From Roridomyces roridus (taxonomy: Eukaryota; Basidiomycota; Agaricomycetes; Agaricales; Mycenaceae): DNA of 64,000 bases. Below the pieces are notes generated by a model. It did no database searches. It saw only the letters and a list, made by a program, of their open reading frames with translations, and was not told the DNA's origin. The position numbers and the translations under genes are program-made. The stretch lies in the NCBI GenBank assembly GCA_029378245.1, contig JARKIF010000011.1, positions 1,364,001-1,428,000 of the forward strand. The letters are read 5' to 3'. Every line of letters starts with the position of its first letter. Within the stretch, counting starts at the first letter, position 1. Positions 46,948 through 58,782 of the stretch are shown in pieces.

Positions 46948-48679
46948 TCAAAGCCCATAATGAACAAAAGGAACCCAACGACTAAATGAAATACCAGGCT
47001 CCCTTCTTAAATTGGCCACTGCCAAATGAAGTGCCTCAGCAGCCTTCCCCAGATCTGCTGTCGCCACATTTGAACTTGATCCCTTGAATAAATGTGCATA
47101 GAAATCATCCGCGACTTTTGGCCCATCTCTGTCGTCCATTGTCCTGTTGGATTTGAAATTCGAAGGATTTCCGAACATTAAACACAGGTGAAGCCACTCA
47201 CCACATTGTCGCAACCACTCCACGAAATCCAGCAAATAGAAGCGTAGCCGCAAGGTGCATCGCTTCGTCGGGTGTACCCTTCTCCCCTCTCGCGGTTTCG
47301 CATGCTCCGAGGAACGCCAGTAACATGCCAGTACCTTTCCCTTCTGAAGACAAACTATCTTCCGCCCCGCGTTGCATGATGCGGGATACTTTGAGACGTC
47401 CATCAGAAAGGATCAAACCGCTATCAAGTGGGTTGTTCGCATCTTGGACCCCGTGGCACGCAAAATGAACGATGGAGGACTGGCGCAGATGTTGCATGAC
47501 CTGTTCGCCGGTGCCACTGTGGATGACTGTTAACTCGGAGGATGGGATGCGTTTCGAGATAATGGATAGCTCGGTGAGGGTGCCAGGAAGCGGGGCGCAA
47601 TTCGGCGCATGTGGCTCAACGATGACCGACATTTTGAGTGTGTCCGTCTCTGGCGGGACCGGAGGACGATCAAGCAACGCCGTGAGAGTCGGAGTATACG
47701 AGGAGATCACGTAGTCGGAGACGCAATCGGTTCCGGTTTTGTCGTCATAAATGCCCGCGGCGTGTATTGGGAGGAATGTAAAGATGCCTGTTGGACACCA
47801 CCAGAGACGAGGCGGGACTGATGATTTCTGGAGGAGAAGATCAGTTGAGTCGTGCATCCGGAGGAGTAATCGTACCTCCAACTTCAGTGCTTCCAAGACG
47901 GGCTTGACGAGTTTAACCCAGAGATCGGCTAAATGGATGCGTAATGTCTCCTCCGTGCTTTTCTGCACGAATCGTTCTCTTCCCGCAGAAAGTCGAGTCA
48001 TTGACTCGTTTGCAGTTGAACGAGGGAGGTGCTGGACCTGCATCTCGAGCTCTGGGACCTTGATGGCAGGCAACGGTAGATGTACCACATCCCGAGAGGT
48101 CAATATCAACGCCGAGGACGCAGACTCGTTCGCTAGGAGTATGACAACCGGGCCACGCAGCGTCGCTAGGCGCAAAGAGTTGATCCCCCTCGGACGGAGA
48201 AAGTCCTCGAACCCCGGCAGAGCACGAACTTCCGCGATTGTTGCCTGCCAATCTTGGGCAAGTTTCCGGCAACGCGCGGTCTCCGCCTCGGCGGAGATGA
48301 GCTGGCTTTGGGTCGCGGTCGGAGACGCTTCCAAGGTGTCGCGAAACGAAGCAAGTTCGAGTTGTCTGGAGAGTGCGTTCAGGTTTGCAGCAAGCTCAGG
48401 GCGCACATTCGTTAGATGCTCGATAGGTGGCCGAAGACTGAGAGCTTGAGCCCAAAACACAGATCTCGTAGCCTCCAAAAACTCCACTGCAACCTCCGGC
48501 TGATGAACTTGTATCGCGAAAGTTGCAGACGAAGCTGCGAGTGAAGTGATCTCCCCTTTGGTCAAAACCTCCCGACGTGAGTTGAGGTTCAATGAAAATG
48601 AAGCCATTTCGGGGAGCATGTGAATCCTGGTCCGATATGCGTCCAGTGCCGAGATGTGATTCTCGTCAGTCGCCCATTT
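46948..48679 (-). pseudogene. CHAT (caspase-like) half of a split C2-TPR-CHAT gene
   Basis: The frame runs from ATDENHISALDAYRTRIHML (directly after the foldback element) to 47202, then a 58-nt intron (47144-47201), and ends TMDDRDGPKVADDFYAHLFK ... VPFVHYGL at 46948. The CHAT peptidase fold is clear: IVHFACHGVQDANNPLDSGL carries the catalytic His and MLLAFLGACETARGEKGTPD the catalytic Cys, with FAGFRGVVATMW following. Family members are caspase-related proteases linked to TPR sensors; bacterial relatives act in immunity. The first ATG in frame (48617-48619) is internal to the parental protein, so as it stands this half lacks its own proper start and the TPR sensor. Confidence 0.85.
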
Positions 48680-48687
48680 AATCCATT

Positions 48688-49595
48688 ATGGCGCATATAA
48701 TGTACAATAATTCAAAGAAAAAAACACGCACCTCGTGCAAAAAAACACGCACCTCAAACACACCTCGTGGGGAAAAAAAACACACACCACACTATACCCA
48801 CAGATTGACCGGGTAAGCCGTGTGGCCGGCCTGATTTTGAACAATCTCATCAGCAATCATTATACAGTGGTGGCCAAAAAGAATTTGCGCGGCCATTGCG
48901 CTATATTGGCTGGGTCGAATCACTCCAAATAACATGTGGGGATCATTTTTGAACCTTTTTAGAAGTTCTGAAAATGATTGCATCCTACATTCCCCATCAA
49001 AGTCTTTCACAAAACAGCAAATAAGAGGCCCCCAAAAACTGATTTTTTTGGGTGATTTGATTATGTAAGATCTGATGCTATCATGTGAAAGTACTCGTTA
49101 ATCTGATCAGAATGATATAAAGGTTCGCCCACTTTCATTCAGTTTTGAGCTCACAATGGCTGGCACAAAATCGTTAGGTTGGCCATTTTTCAACCAGTTT
49201 CACGCATTTCAGGTGCAAAAATGGTCAAAATGGCTGTTTTGCGTCAAGCATTGTGAGCTCAAACCTCCATCAAAGTGGGCAAACCAATATACGACTGCAA
49301 AGCCATATTGAATTGTTCAAATTGCACGGCCGAACATTATGATCAGATCAGGGCTTGCCGGACAATCATCACGGCAACTGGCAGCATGGTCAGCTGGCTT
49401 CGTTTCTGAGCTATATTGAATTCAACTTTTGACTCCGAGTCCAATGTGTGCAATTTTTTCGAAGCTGAGGGTGACTTTCTACGGAGTTGGACTCCACGTG
49501 CGTGTTTTTTTTGGTGATTCCACTGAAGTTGCGTCTTTTCTCAAGATTTTCCCTTGTTGTGCAATTTTTTATTTTTTGTACAGTATATGTGCCAT
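48688..49595. mobile_element. 908-bp foldback element splitting the TPR-CHAT gene
   Basis: AATCCATT stands on both sides (48680-48687 and 49596-49603). The ends are inverted (ATGGCGCATATAATGTAC against GTACAGTATATGTGCCAT), and the mirror continues inward with gaps: AACACGCAC tracts near 48725-48760 pair with GTGCGTGTTTTTTTT near 49500, and TTTGAGCTCACAATG (49145) pairs with CATTGTGAGCTCAAA (49250). Much of the element can therefore fold on itself. There is no ORF. Deleting it with one duplication restores GQWIKWATDENHISALDAYR in frame. Confidence 0.9.
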
Positions 49596-52115
49596 AATCC
49601 ATTGACCTGCGGCTGTGAAGCGATTACCCACGGCACAGAATCCATATTCTGCTGCCTCCCGAAGTTTTGAAATCCCCATCTCCGTGGCATCTGCGGGTGA
49701 TTGGCTCACTTTGGCGCCGAAGAGGATACAATTCCCCACATTCAGGAGGTAGAGAGAACGATTTGGGTCTGGATCCGGACACAAGTCGAGCGATTCTCGA
49801 GAGAGTCGAATGGCTTGTTCGATATCATCCGTATGGTGCTGCTGTGTGAACCGTTCAACCAACGCAACAGCCAAACTATTGAGCGCGTTTCTGCGTCTGG
49901 GATCAGGCGGTGCCCGAGCGTCCAAGGTTTCTTTGAAGTATTGGACAGCCCGATCGATGTCTTTGGCTCCCTTGCGAGATCGCCGCAACAATGCGTACGC
50001 CAGGTTGTGTAAAACGACGTGTCGATATTGATTATGCCTCGTGCGGGTACGAATCGCCTCCTCGTAAAGCGCAATCGCCTCGTCGATATCGCTCTTCAGT
50101 CCAAACTCCTGGAATCGTAGCTGAAGCACGTCAGCTAGGTTGCTGAGAAAAGTACTGCGGCTCTGTGCATCGAATTGCAAGGCCTGACGATGGAGATCTA
50201 CTGATTCATCGAGATCTCTCGCACTGGCACGTTGTTTGAACCGTGAGTGCAGCGCCGCGCCAAGGTTGATCAATAACACGGAGCGTTTCGGGTGGTCCGC
50301 AGGTGATAGGTCAAGGGACTTTCTACACAGTTCAACGGCTTCGTCGATGTCGTCTGGGTTTCCCTGGTGGTCGAATCGATATTGAATGGCAATGGAGAGG
50401 TTGCTCAGCGTGAGCGAGGTTGGGGGATCGTGAACGAGGACTTTGCGATACAGTTCTATGGCCTCGTCGATATCGTGGGGATGTCCGAGGTGAGCGAAGC
50501 GGAGCTGGAGATTGGTGGCGAGATCACGCAGGTAGGTGCCCGTTTCCTCCGTTGCGCAGGGTACCAGAGCGGCCCTCGCCAGTTGGACGGCCTCGTCGAG
50601 ATCAGCGGCACTAACTATGCGCTGGAAACGTTCTCGGAGGGAGTAGGACAATTCCCGGAGAAGCTGACTCCGGGTTGAGTCCAGGGCAGCATAAAGGCGA
50701 ACTGCCTCTCTGCGATGTTGGATAGCCTCATCTAGATCGTCCTTATTCCCCCGCTTGTCAAATCGCACCTCCAGCACTCCGCCGAGATCTCGTAGAGTGC
50801 CATAACGATCGACATCCGTGCGCAATGACGCTTCCTCCCGCCAGAGTTGGATGATTTCGTCAAGGTCGTCAACATTCCCCTGGGTTTCGAACCGGATCTT
50901 CACAGCGGTGGCGAGATTGGTCAGCGCTCGAAGACGGTCGGAGTGCGACGATGACGAGGCCAAACCATCCCGGTGGCACTGAATCGCATCTTCAAGGTCA
51001 TCCGTACTCCTGCGGATTTCGAAACGCGCACGCAGTGCCGCGCCTAGTTCTGTGAGGGTGGTGCTGCCATCAGGATGAGTTGAGCCCTGCAGTGCCACAG
51101 CTTCTCGCCGGAGGTTAATGACGGTGTCGATGTCTGAATTGTCGTCCCTGCCAGAAGAATCTTCGAGGCGGAGTTTCAATAGAAAGGCCAGGTCACCGAG
51201 GTAGGTTATACGCCTCAAATGGGGGGCGGGGTGCGCGTCAAGGAATTGGCGCATGATGACAATTGCCTCGTCAATATCGTGAGGATCCCGACGCTGCTCA
51301 AATCGCAGACGGAGAGAAATGACGAGTTCCTTGAGAAAGGCTGGAGTCACCGGAGCAGAGGGATCCCGCGCGGCTGCTCTGTAGTATTCGATGGCCGCGT
51401 CGATGTCTGCGTCGTCGTTTCGCCGGTGGAACCTGGCCTGCAAGTCATGTGCCAAATAGCAAAGCGTCATTGCACGTTCAGGGTGCGAAAGCGGTCGGGA
51501 TGAGAGCGCCCTTGTGAAATGCTGGATCGCTTGATCCAGATTCTCGGCATTTTCTCGAAATTCGAGGGATATGCCGAAATGCGCGGACAACTTGACGCAT
51601 GCTTCGTCTCGTCCCCACAGGTGAAGTTGCACTGTGCTCAATTGGTATGAGTAGGAGAGGAAAGACTGACACTCACTGTCTGGCTGTATCCAGCACGCCT
51701 TAAGCAGTTCGCCGACGACGAAATGACACTGTGCCACGAGGACACGGTCTTGATCTTCCATTAAGGATGATTCGTAATAGAGGCGTAGTTCGATGGTTTC
51801 GCTGAGGACGTCCGGAGAGCTTGCTGGTGATTCAGTATACAGGTGTGCCATCCTTCTAGAACCTCACTCGTTCGGCAGCAGATCCCATTGAAAGGAAAAA
51901 TTCATGTCCACCGTTGGAGTCCGGACGAATTCGCGGCCACCGTCTCTACCGATTTCAATGTAGATATCTTGCGTTCCTAGATCTTCTTGGCCCTTGTCCG
52001 AATCATCATCAATGAGCCAGTCCACGATTTCCAACACTTCTACTTCATGGACAATCAACACTGGATGCATGCGGACGAGGTGCGTAAACCGTGACTCACA
52101 GAGCAAACTTAACAT
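49569..52115 (-). pseudogene. C2-TPR half of a split C2-TPR-CHAT gene
   Basis: The first exon starts at 52115 (MLSLL) and encodes a beta-rich C2-like module (IVHEVEVLEIVDWLI ... DIYIEIGRDGGREFVRTPTV ... FSFQWDLLPN). A 48-nt intron (51820-51867) joins it to SPDVLSETIELRLYYESSLM; a further small intron near the start is likely. About 14 tetratricopeptide-like repeats follow, of the form DDLDEAIQHRREAVRLYAAL ... LLRELSYSLRERF and NPDDIDEAVELCRKSLDLSP. The native reading continues AAGQWI into the CHAT half, but here the foldback element enters at 49595 and the frame ends AAGQWIMAHILYKK. The encoded product would be a TPR sensor without its effector. Confidence 0.85.
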
Positions 52116-53049
52116 CGGAAGGATGATGGATGTGGAAGGCAGGAGGTGGGAAGTGGCGCGCAGATGCGGCGTGTGCTTATATTGATTCTATTTCAGGTGG
52201 GTGATCCGAGCAAGGGAGTTAAAGCGACATCTGAGTTAAAGCCTGTACAGGAGCACGATTCAAGCCGCAAGAAGCATTCGTGGTGAGCTTTCCAGAACGA
52301 ACGAGTGACGATTCGAACCGTCCTAGCGGTGGCCAGTAGCCCACGAAGTTGGGTTTGGACTGTTGCTGGCCCGAGATGAATCAATTTGAATTTGAAGTCT
52401 CAAGTGGGAGGACCGTTTTGGATAGAAACACCAGGACGAAACTCAGTGAGCGCAGTCAATTGAGAAGCCGAGAAGGCAGCTGGAAGTGCGCGCGCCTATC
52501 ATTGGGTGGGGTGAGTGGGTACGTCGGGCTAGAGAGGAGCGGGAGAGAGCTCGAGCGGGAGCTGCGTTGGAGGTACGGTTGAGGTACGGTATGATGCATC
52601 GCTTCCGTCGTGAAGGAGGAAGCCAAGAAGCAACGATCATGATCTCGATGACGCGCCATCAACCTCGTCCCGTCCGTCCGACGAGAACACAGTTGGAATC
52701 TGCACTGTTGACAGAAACATCGCTGAGGATTACGGTCATCCCAATTGTGGGCAAGACGGCGGGCAGAGTGTGCTGCAATAAGGTGAGACGACGTCGTTTA
52801 TGATATCAAGCGCGACATCAGATGCTCGGCAAATAAGATCGAGTCAAGACAAACGTACGGGCAATGGGCGGGGTATGCCACCAGCCAGTTGGGCGGACAC
52901 TATGAGACACTATGAGTCTGTGAACGCAAGGAGTAGGCTGAGCTCATCCTCTTCCAACCTCGTGGAACTTGTCAGTGTCACTCCGCAGGAGGATGATGAC
53001 AAGCTCAAACACATCGGTTACCATGATCTGCACGCCGGCTTTCGATCGT
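52116..53049. other. Intergenic region, no gene seen
   Basis: Upstream flank of the TPR-CHAT gene. Short ORFs only. Confidence 0.45.
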
Positions 53050-53057
53050 ACGGAATC

Positions 53058-53518
53058 AGGACCCCGGAAAGTACGGTCTGATCTTTGGTCCCGCCGATGC
53101 CCAGAACTGGGGGTTTCATGTCCGAACAATTTTTTTCCAGCCGGCCATCTCATGTCCGGACTCCCCCCAAAGTCGTTCCGGCCCGGTCTTCCGGCTCCTG
53201 CGCATCAAAAATTTCTCCGGCCGGCCTGCGGCGCGGCAAGGAGTAATTTCTGGCGCCGCAAGATTGGCACCAAGTTGGCAGGATAGCCGCTACACCACGC
53301 GTACTTCGCAGGTCGGGGCGCGCTGAGATTCACCTCGACTTCTACTTACCCGGCCTCAACCTCGCCCCAGCCGCCCATCTCGTGTCCGAACGGGGTCCCA
53401 AGTCGTTGGTGAGTCGGGCCCCCCATGTCCGGACAGTGGCCCCATACTGCGAGCCAAAATTTGTCCTTCCCATGTCCGAACCACACCCCTTACATCAAAG
53501 GGTACTTTCCGGGGTCCT
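53058..53518. mobile_element. MITE with 8-bp target duplication ACGGAATC
   Basis: A perfect 17-bp inverted repeat, AGGACCCCGGAAAGTAC and GTACTTTCCGGGGTCCT, is bordered by ACGGAATC at 53050-53057 and 53519-53526. The interior repeats CATGTCCGGAC / CATGTCCGAAC motifs (about 53118, 53151, 53380, 53426 and 53471). The 8-bp duplication suits hAT, though the termini differ from the TAGTG-type MITEs nearby. It ends 85 bp before the ATG at 53603. Confidence 0.88.
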
Positions 53519-53602
53519 ACGGAATCCTCGATGTCGGGATCTGCGACATACCTTTCTTTCCTTCTCTCCACGTTCTTTCCACGTTCTTTTCATCTCCACG
53601 CC

Positions 53603-54484
53603 ATGGCCATGGTCGACGATTCATACCCTTCCACCCAAATGACGCCCGCAGAGCGTCTGCGCCTCGTAAGGTCCCTCCGCAAGATTGGCGCGCTTCTAGG
53701 CGAGACACCGATTCTCGACGACTCACAGTCGGAGACACCGGAGCTGTGCATGCCCTCTGTCGGGAAACAGCGGCCATTCCACCTACGACTCGCCCTACGA
53801 CCCCAGCAGCAGCAGCTACCAGACGACGCCCATGACATTGACATCGACAGCCTCCCCAGTGCTGAGAAACCACAATTGTTCGAGCCGCTTCCCGCCGTGC
53901 ATCCTCTTTCCCCGCTCTTCAGCCCACTCTCCCCAATAACCCCGACAGCATGGACGGAGCACGACGCCACGATTGCTCGAGGTCATCGCATGGCCAAGCT
54001 GACTCGCACACTCGGCGAACGCGTCCCGACTGCTCTGATCCGGGCGTCTCCGACGCTCGCACCCACCGTGATCAAGTGTAGGAAACGCGCCAGTACGCTC
54101 CTTATTTCGAGTGCCGCGCCTCCGCCTGCACCACCACGACTCGCGCTCGACGACTTGACCTCCAGGGAGTCCTCGGATGTTGGCAGGTCTCCGATTGGCG
54201 ATATGCATGTCCATCCGGCGTTGCTGAGCCCAGTGTCTCCGTTTCTATCCCCTGGCACGCGTGCTTCCATTGCGGATTGGCTCTTCCCGCAGCCAGAGTT
54301 GGTGTCTGTGTCCGAATTGGTGGGAGAGGGCAAGTTGGATGACGCTCAACGGGGTGAGATACCGCCACCACTTTCACCCACGTACGACGAGCTTCCCAAT
54401 CTGCCGATCCAAGACCTCGTGCCATCCAGGAACTCGGTCGTCGACATTGCTTCGCACCGCCGGGAGAATAGTTGGATTGGATAG
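53603..54484 (+). CDS. Conserved-looking disordered basidiomycete protein
   Basis: A single exon of 293 aa from MAMVDDSYPSTQMTPAERLR; an in-frame ATG at 53531 lies next to the MITE end and is less likely. The N-terminal block MTPAERLRLVRSLRKIGALL-GETPIL and the downstream RGHRMAKLTRTLGERVPTAL look like paired conserved helices. I recall similar blocks in uncharacterised Agaricomycete proteins, but no domain name applies. Between and after them the chain is Pro/Ser-rich (PLSPLFSPLSPITPTAWTEH; LLSPVSPFLSPGTRASIADW) with many SP sites, so it is probably disordered and phosphorylated. The MITE at 53058-53518 forms most of the proximal promoter. Confidence 0.65.
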   Translation: MAMVDDSYPSTQMTPAERLRLVRSLRKIGALLGETPILDDSQSETPELCMPSVGKQRPFHLRLALRPQQQQLPDDAHDIDIDSLPSAEKPQLFEPLPAVHPLSPLFSPLSPITPTAWTEHDATIARGHRMAKLTRTLGERVPTALIRASPTLAPTVIKCRKRASTLLISSAAPPPAPPRLALDDLTSRESSDVGRSPIGDMHVHPALLSPVSPFLSPGTRASIADWLFPQPELVSVSELVGEGKLDDAQRGEIPPPLSPTYDELPNLPIQDLVPSRNSVVDIASHRRENSWIG

Positions 54485-55662
54485 TGGGCAACGTACGGAC
54501 ACGCGGAGGAGGACGGGGGTATGCAGATGTCGGATGTTAGGCAAGGGCTGCGTCGACTCCGCCGATCAAGATCGTTGGGTGGAATTCACTGGCGTTGAGG
54601 GCTCGACCGTTGCCATCTCCTTCGTTGTTTCTTCGTTCAATATTCAGCTGAAATACCTTCGTTTGTTTAGAAATGCAGCTCACCGCACCCGCGTACCACT
54701 TAATTGTAATCCATTCGTTAATGTCTTGTAATTCAGGGCCGCCTTTGGTCCCAGACGCGCGACAATGAGAGTGAAGACTCTAGTTAAAAGTATTTTCATT
54801 TGTGGAAAGGGTAGGTACTCGGGGAGGATGCGTTGTGGAGTGTGGTCACTGGTAAGAGAAAGGAGGAGGCATGACGGCACTTTGATTGTCGAGGTTTGGT
54901 GAATCTTTGTCAGCTCTCTCTCTCAGCGACCACCACCTTCGCCAGCTGGTATCACAAGACAAGCTCTCGTGCACCCTTGGCGGAACCCGAACTCCTCTGG
55001 AATGAGCACCCCTTGACGTCTCGTTGTCTCACTTGGCTGTGACGCACAAGTGACGCATTCGTAAAACCGTCGCCCACTCTCTGTCCCGTCCGACTAGCTC
55101 GCGAATTCCTTGGTCTTACAACTCCACGAGACTGGTCTGGCTCTTTTTCTCCGACATTTTAATGGGGCGGCGGTAGAGCACCGAATGCCTGCGCAGTAAG
55201 TCCGAGTGCTCGTAATCGACACACCCGCAATACTGACGCAGTGAAGCACAGAAATGGTGGGCGTTAAATAACGTGCATGACCCGAGAAGCTTTTAGGTCA
55301 TTCATCCTGGCTTCTGCTCCGACACCACTTTGTCAAGTCACGCCGATCGGCCGAGGTCAGCCACCAAAGGTATGACATGCCGACTACGCAGGAGCTCGTG
55401 TGCTAGCTCTTGCCCACTCTCATTCGTTTGTAGAAAGTCTTTTGCATTCTGGAATAAAGATATAGTATGCTACACGGGATTCCGGTACGTACATCAGACT
55501 CAAAGCGCTAGGGTCTGGTCTGGTAATCGTAAATCGATCGAGAACAGGCGGGTATTACAGCAGGGGATACAGTTGTGGTAGGATATGCAAGAGGCTTCAA
55601 AAGGAATTGCAAGGTGAAGCAAGCCGTGTGTCCATCCACCGTACATTTGACGATTGACGAAA
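54485..55662. other. Intergenic region, no gene seen
   Basis: Between the convergent ends of the 53603 gene (plus) and the DUF6534 copy 2 gene (minus). Short ORFs only and no repeat recognised. Confidence 0.45.
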
Positions 55663-57299
55663 TTAAACCATCGACAGAGTGTCTGTGCGCCGGGCTTTTC
55701 TGTCCTACGGCGAATGAAACAAAATCAAAATCTCGCTGCCGTGGGAGAGAACAGTGAGTCAACTCACATCATTGAACATCCTCTCACTCGGGGAATCGAG
55801 GGAAATCGTATGTGCCTGCGCTTGCCTGGACACGGTAGGACTATACGCCGAACCCGGTGTTGTCCGCGTCGTCGCGCTCCTCATGAGCCGCGCATCTGCA
55901 TCGAAGGTGGAGTCCACGGCGGAGGTCGGGCTGTACAGTTTGTCGTCGTAGATCTCCCGGCTTACGGTCACACCTGAGCCGGTACCCCCGCCGCCGCCGG
56001 GCGTTCTGAAGCATACGGAGTTCTACGGGGTCTTTGGTGCTTTTTCTGGGGAGAGTGGAGGAAGGACGTACGGTGAGCTCGTGGACCTCGCCGGCACGTG
56101 CGCGGAGGCCTTCGCGCGAGTTGAGGCTATATCGTCGAGGTCAGTTTCTTACTCCGTGCATGAGGAGGGGTTGGAATTGACCTGGCTAGCAGGGCTTTGG
56201 AGAAGACTGAAGCATTGTCAGCACGCCAATTCAACGTCAAGGATAGATACTGACTCTTTGGTTGTACGATGAGGATGCCGATCCAGACCACTGGCTTGGC
56301 ATTAGGATGAAAGATGAATGGAGTGAATGGGCGGTGCGTACAGTTGTCCTGCATGGTGAGGTACTGGAATCAATTAGCAGGGGATTCGGATACAATGAGG
56401 GCCATAACCAATCACGCAGATCAGCATGGCGATCGTCGTGCATCTGTTGACCGGGAATTCGCGGGATATTATGGGCAGGAAACTTTGGCAAGACGCACGT
56501 CGTCACAAGGAAGGTTTCTGTTGAGCAATCAGTACCGAACTGGGAAACAATGAAATGCTCATACCGACAGTCCACATGATGAGTTTATCCATCAGCTCGA
56601 TCGTGTTCCTCCAAGTAGCATCCACCCTCCTCGACCACAACTGATACACCAAAATGCTAGTCATGCCTACATCCGTGATAGCGCACGAGATGAGGTTGAA
56701 CATGATGAGAGACTTCCATTGGGTGGCGTAGGTCAGGAGGTCGGTCATCCGAATGGCTGAGACGCCCGCGACGATGAATGCGGCAAAACTTGCGGTGAGG
56801 ACGATGGCCGCCAGGGTGTTGATGAGGATTCTTAGTTTTGAGGAAAGGAAGGACGTGGCGCGGTGAGTGAAGAAGAGTTGGACTTTGAACAACAAAAACA
56901 GGTGAGTTGCCTCCCGTGATGACCGGGACGAGGACAGAACGTACCTGCGACCACCGTCGCGCCGTGCATGATAATCGTAGTGTCGATGGATATGGGGAAT
57001 TTGATGAGGGCCGCTAGATTGCCGTAATTTCGTATGGTGTATATGTACAGGCCCTCGAAGACGCAGGCCGTGTGCGCTAGCTCGACAACCCAGATGACGC
57101 CGACCAGATATTTGAGCAAGCGGGAGTCAGTTGAGTAGGTCTTGTAATAGACGTAGGTCTGCGACGTTATCAGACCGAAGAGGACTCCAGAGAGGACTGT
57201 GCCGATCTCGATGGCGCCTGTTGGATCCGTCAATGATAATTGCTGCGGAGGAAATGAACAGGAGCGCAGACCGACTGTGGAATCCAGGGTAACAGACAT
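55663..57299 (-). CDS. DUF6534-type multi-pass membrane protein, copy 2
   Basis: Exons 57299-57272, 57217-56945, 56882-56565, 56517-56499, 56443-56416 and 56363-56342 are followed by exons for VWIGILIVQPK, FSKALLAS, LNSREGLRARAGEVHELT, GVTVSREIYDDKLYSPTSAV ... SERMFND and a last exon ending RKARRTDTLSMV at 55663. Exon lengths equal those of copy 1 where the exons are intact (273 and 318 nt). The N-terminus is MSVTLDSTVGAIEIGTVLSG. About seven hydrophobic helices and a hydrophilic tail are present. As in copy 1, the join after HELT (GTACGT donor) to GVTV does not work in phase by my reading. That the same difficulty appears in both copies suggests a splice I mis-assign rather than damage. Confidence 0.78.
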
Positions 57300-58190
57300 G
57301 ATAGCAGGACGTACGGGAGTCGGAGGTGGGAGAGAGTTTCCGCCACTTCCTTATACTAATTATGAACCGGGAGAAAGGAGCGTCCTATTGGTACGCTGAC
57401 TCGGCCAGTGACAGTTGGAGATGCGTAGAGACGAAGTGGATTTACTTGGGCTGAGTTCTGCATCCGCAAGATATGCGGATGCAGTGGAATTTTGTCTGCC
57501 ACGATGCCGAATTGACGACCGGATGCGAGACGAAGGTTGGTCAGTTACACCCCATGCAACCACAAGCCACAAAGTCCAACCGAGTCAGGTCGGAGGGTCA
57601 AGTAGCCTGTGGGGTAGAATGAACATCGTTCGGCGTCGACCTCGGCCGGCCTCGGGTCCTGTTCCTGCTGACCGACAAATGGAGGCTTGGAACGGGGGCC
57701 GTCCTGCCGAATATTTAGGCATCTTCCCGCGGTTGCAATCTTCCAAGAAAAGCCAGTGACAATTGGGAGAGTATTTCTTCTCCCATCATCTCACGAGGCG
57801 TCGCCCTTCCAAGTCCAGGCTGCCCTTGTACTATATGAAACCTGGATGTTGATCATGGTCGCTGGGATACATCTTTGTGCCTATTCCACGTGGGACGAAC
57901 AATCATCAGGATTCGAAGGCAGGGACTGGGAATCAGACTTCTTTTTGGAAACAGCCTGAGGGCAGCCCCGGACTTGGTCCGGTGGCACTATGAAGCCGGT
58001 ATTTGAGAAAGTGGAACCTCAATTTGGCGGTATTGTATGTACTTACATCTATTACGCCACGGCCCATTGTCTTCCCACTGTATGCGACCTCCAATACCGG
58101 GGTCGGGCGAGCTAATCCAGGTCCTACGGGAGGGCATCAGGAGGTACTGATTGGCTGGAATGATGGGCTGAGCTTAAGATACTGACGAGA
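57300..58190. repeat. Upstream region of DUF6534 copy 2, triplicated
   Basis: Homologous to 60891-61880 in the same orientation and to 26700-27510 inverted. It carries the conserved proximal block with CTTATACTAATTATGAACCGG (TATA-like on the minus strand) just before the gene. Confidence 0.65.
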
Positions 58191-58782
58191 ACCCCGTCGC
58201 GGAAACAGGTAAGTTTGGCGCCACACCCAACAAAACACACGGTTTGCGCGGATGTGGCTCTATTGTGGGGTTGGGAGAGGCTTGAGGATGCCGGCCTTTA
58301 GCGATAATTGATTCAGAATTGTTTCATCAGAAGAAAAGCCAACGAGGTTTGGATGGGCAGCACATTAGAGTCGAGACTGAGACAGCCTCCTGTCTCTGGG
58401 CTCAACTATTCACTGAGTCCAGCTCTCAGGACAACCTCCATACTTAATCAGAGATTCGGAGTTCCATCTCCCTGATTACCGCACCGTCTGACGTTCCTCA
58501 AGGCAGTTCGGACAACAGGCGAAAAATAATCCAGGCACGTTTTCGAGAACGCGGTAGGTGACAGATGTTTCGAGAGGTATTTTGGCTGGATGCAAGTCAC
58601 CGGCCCTCGTGCCGTATCTTTGCTGCGCGACCCTCTCTCACGCGATCTATGCCCCTCAATTGAGTGACGAGTCAAAAATAGTAGATATCTCGTACCTAGT
58701 GCTACTGTTCTTCGGTACCGGTCTGGAAGGCTCCAAGAAGACTCAGTTCTGAGCGCACTTCAAACGCCATTGCAGCCGAGAA

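Noticed and set aside
47751..48449. 232-codon plus-strand ORF opposite CHAT
   Set aside because: Shadow of the CHAT frame, which holds the FACHG and GACETARG motifs.
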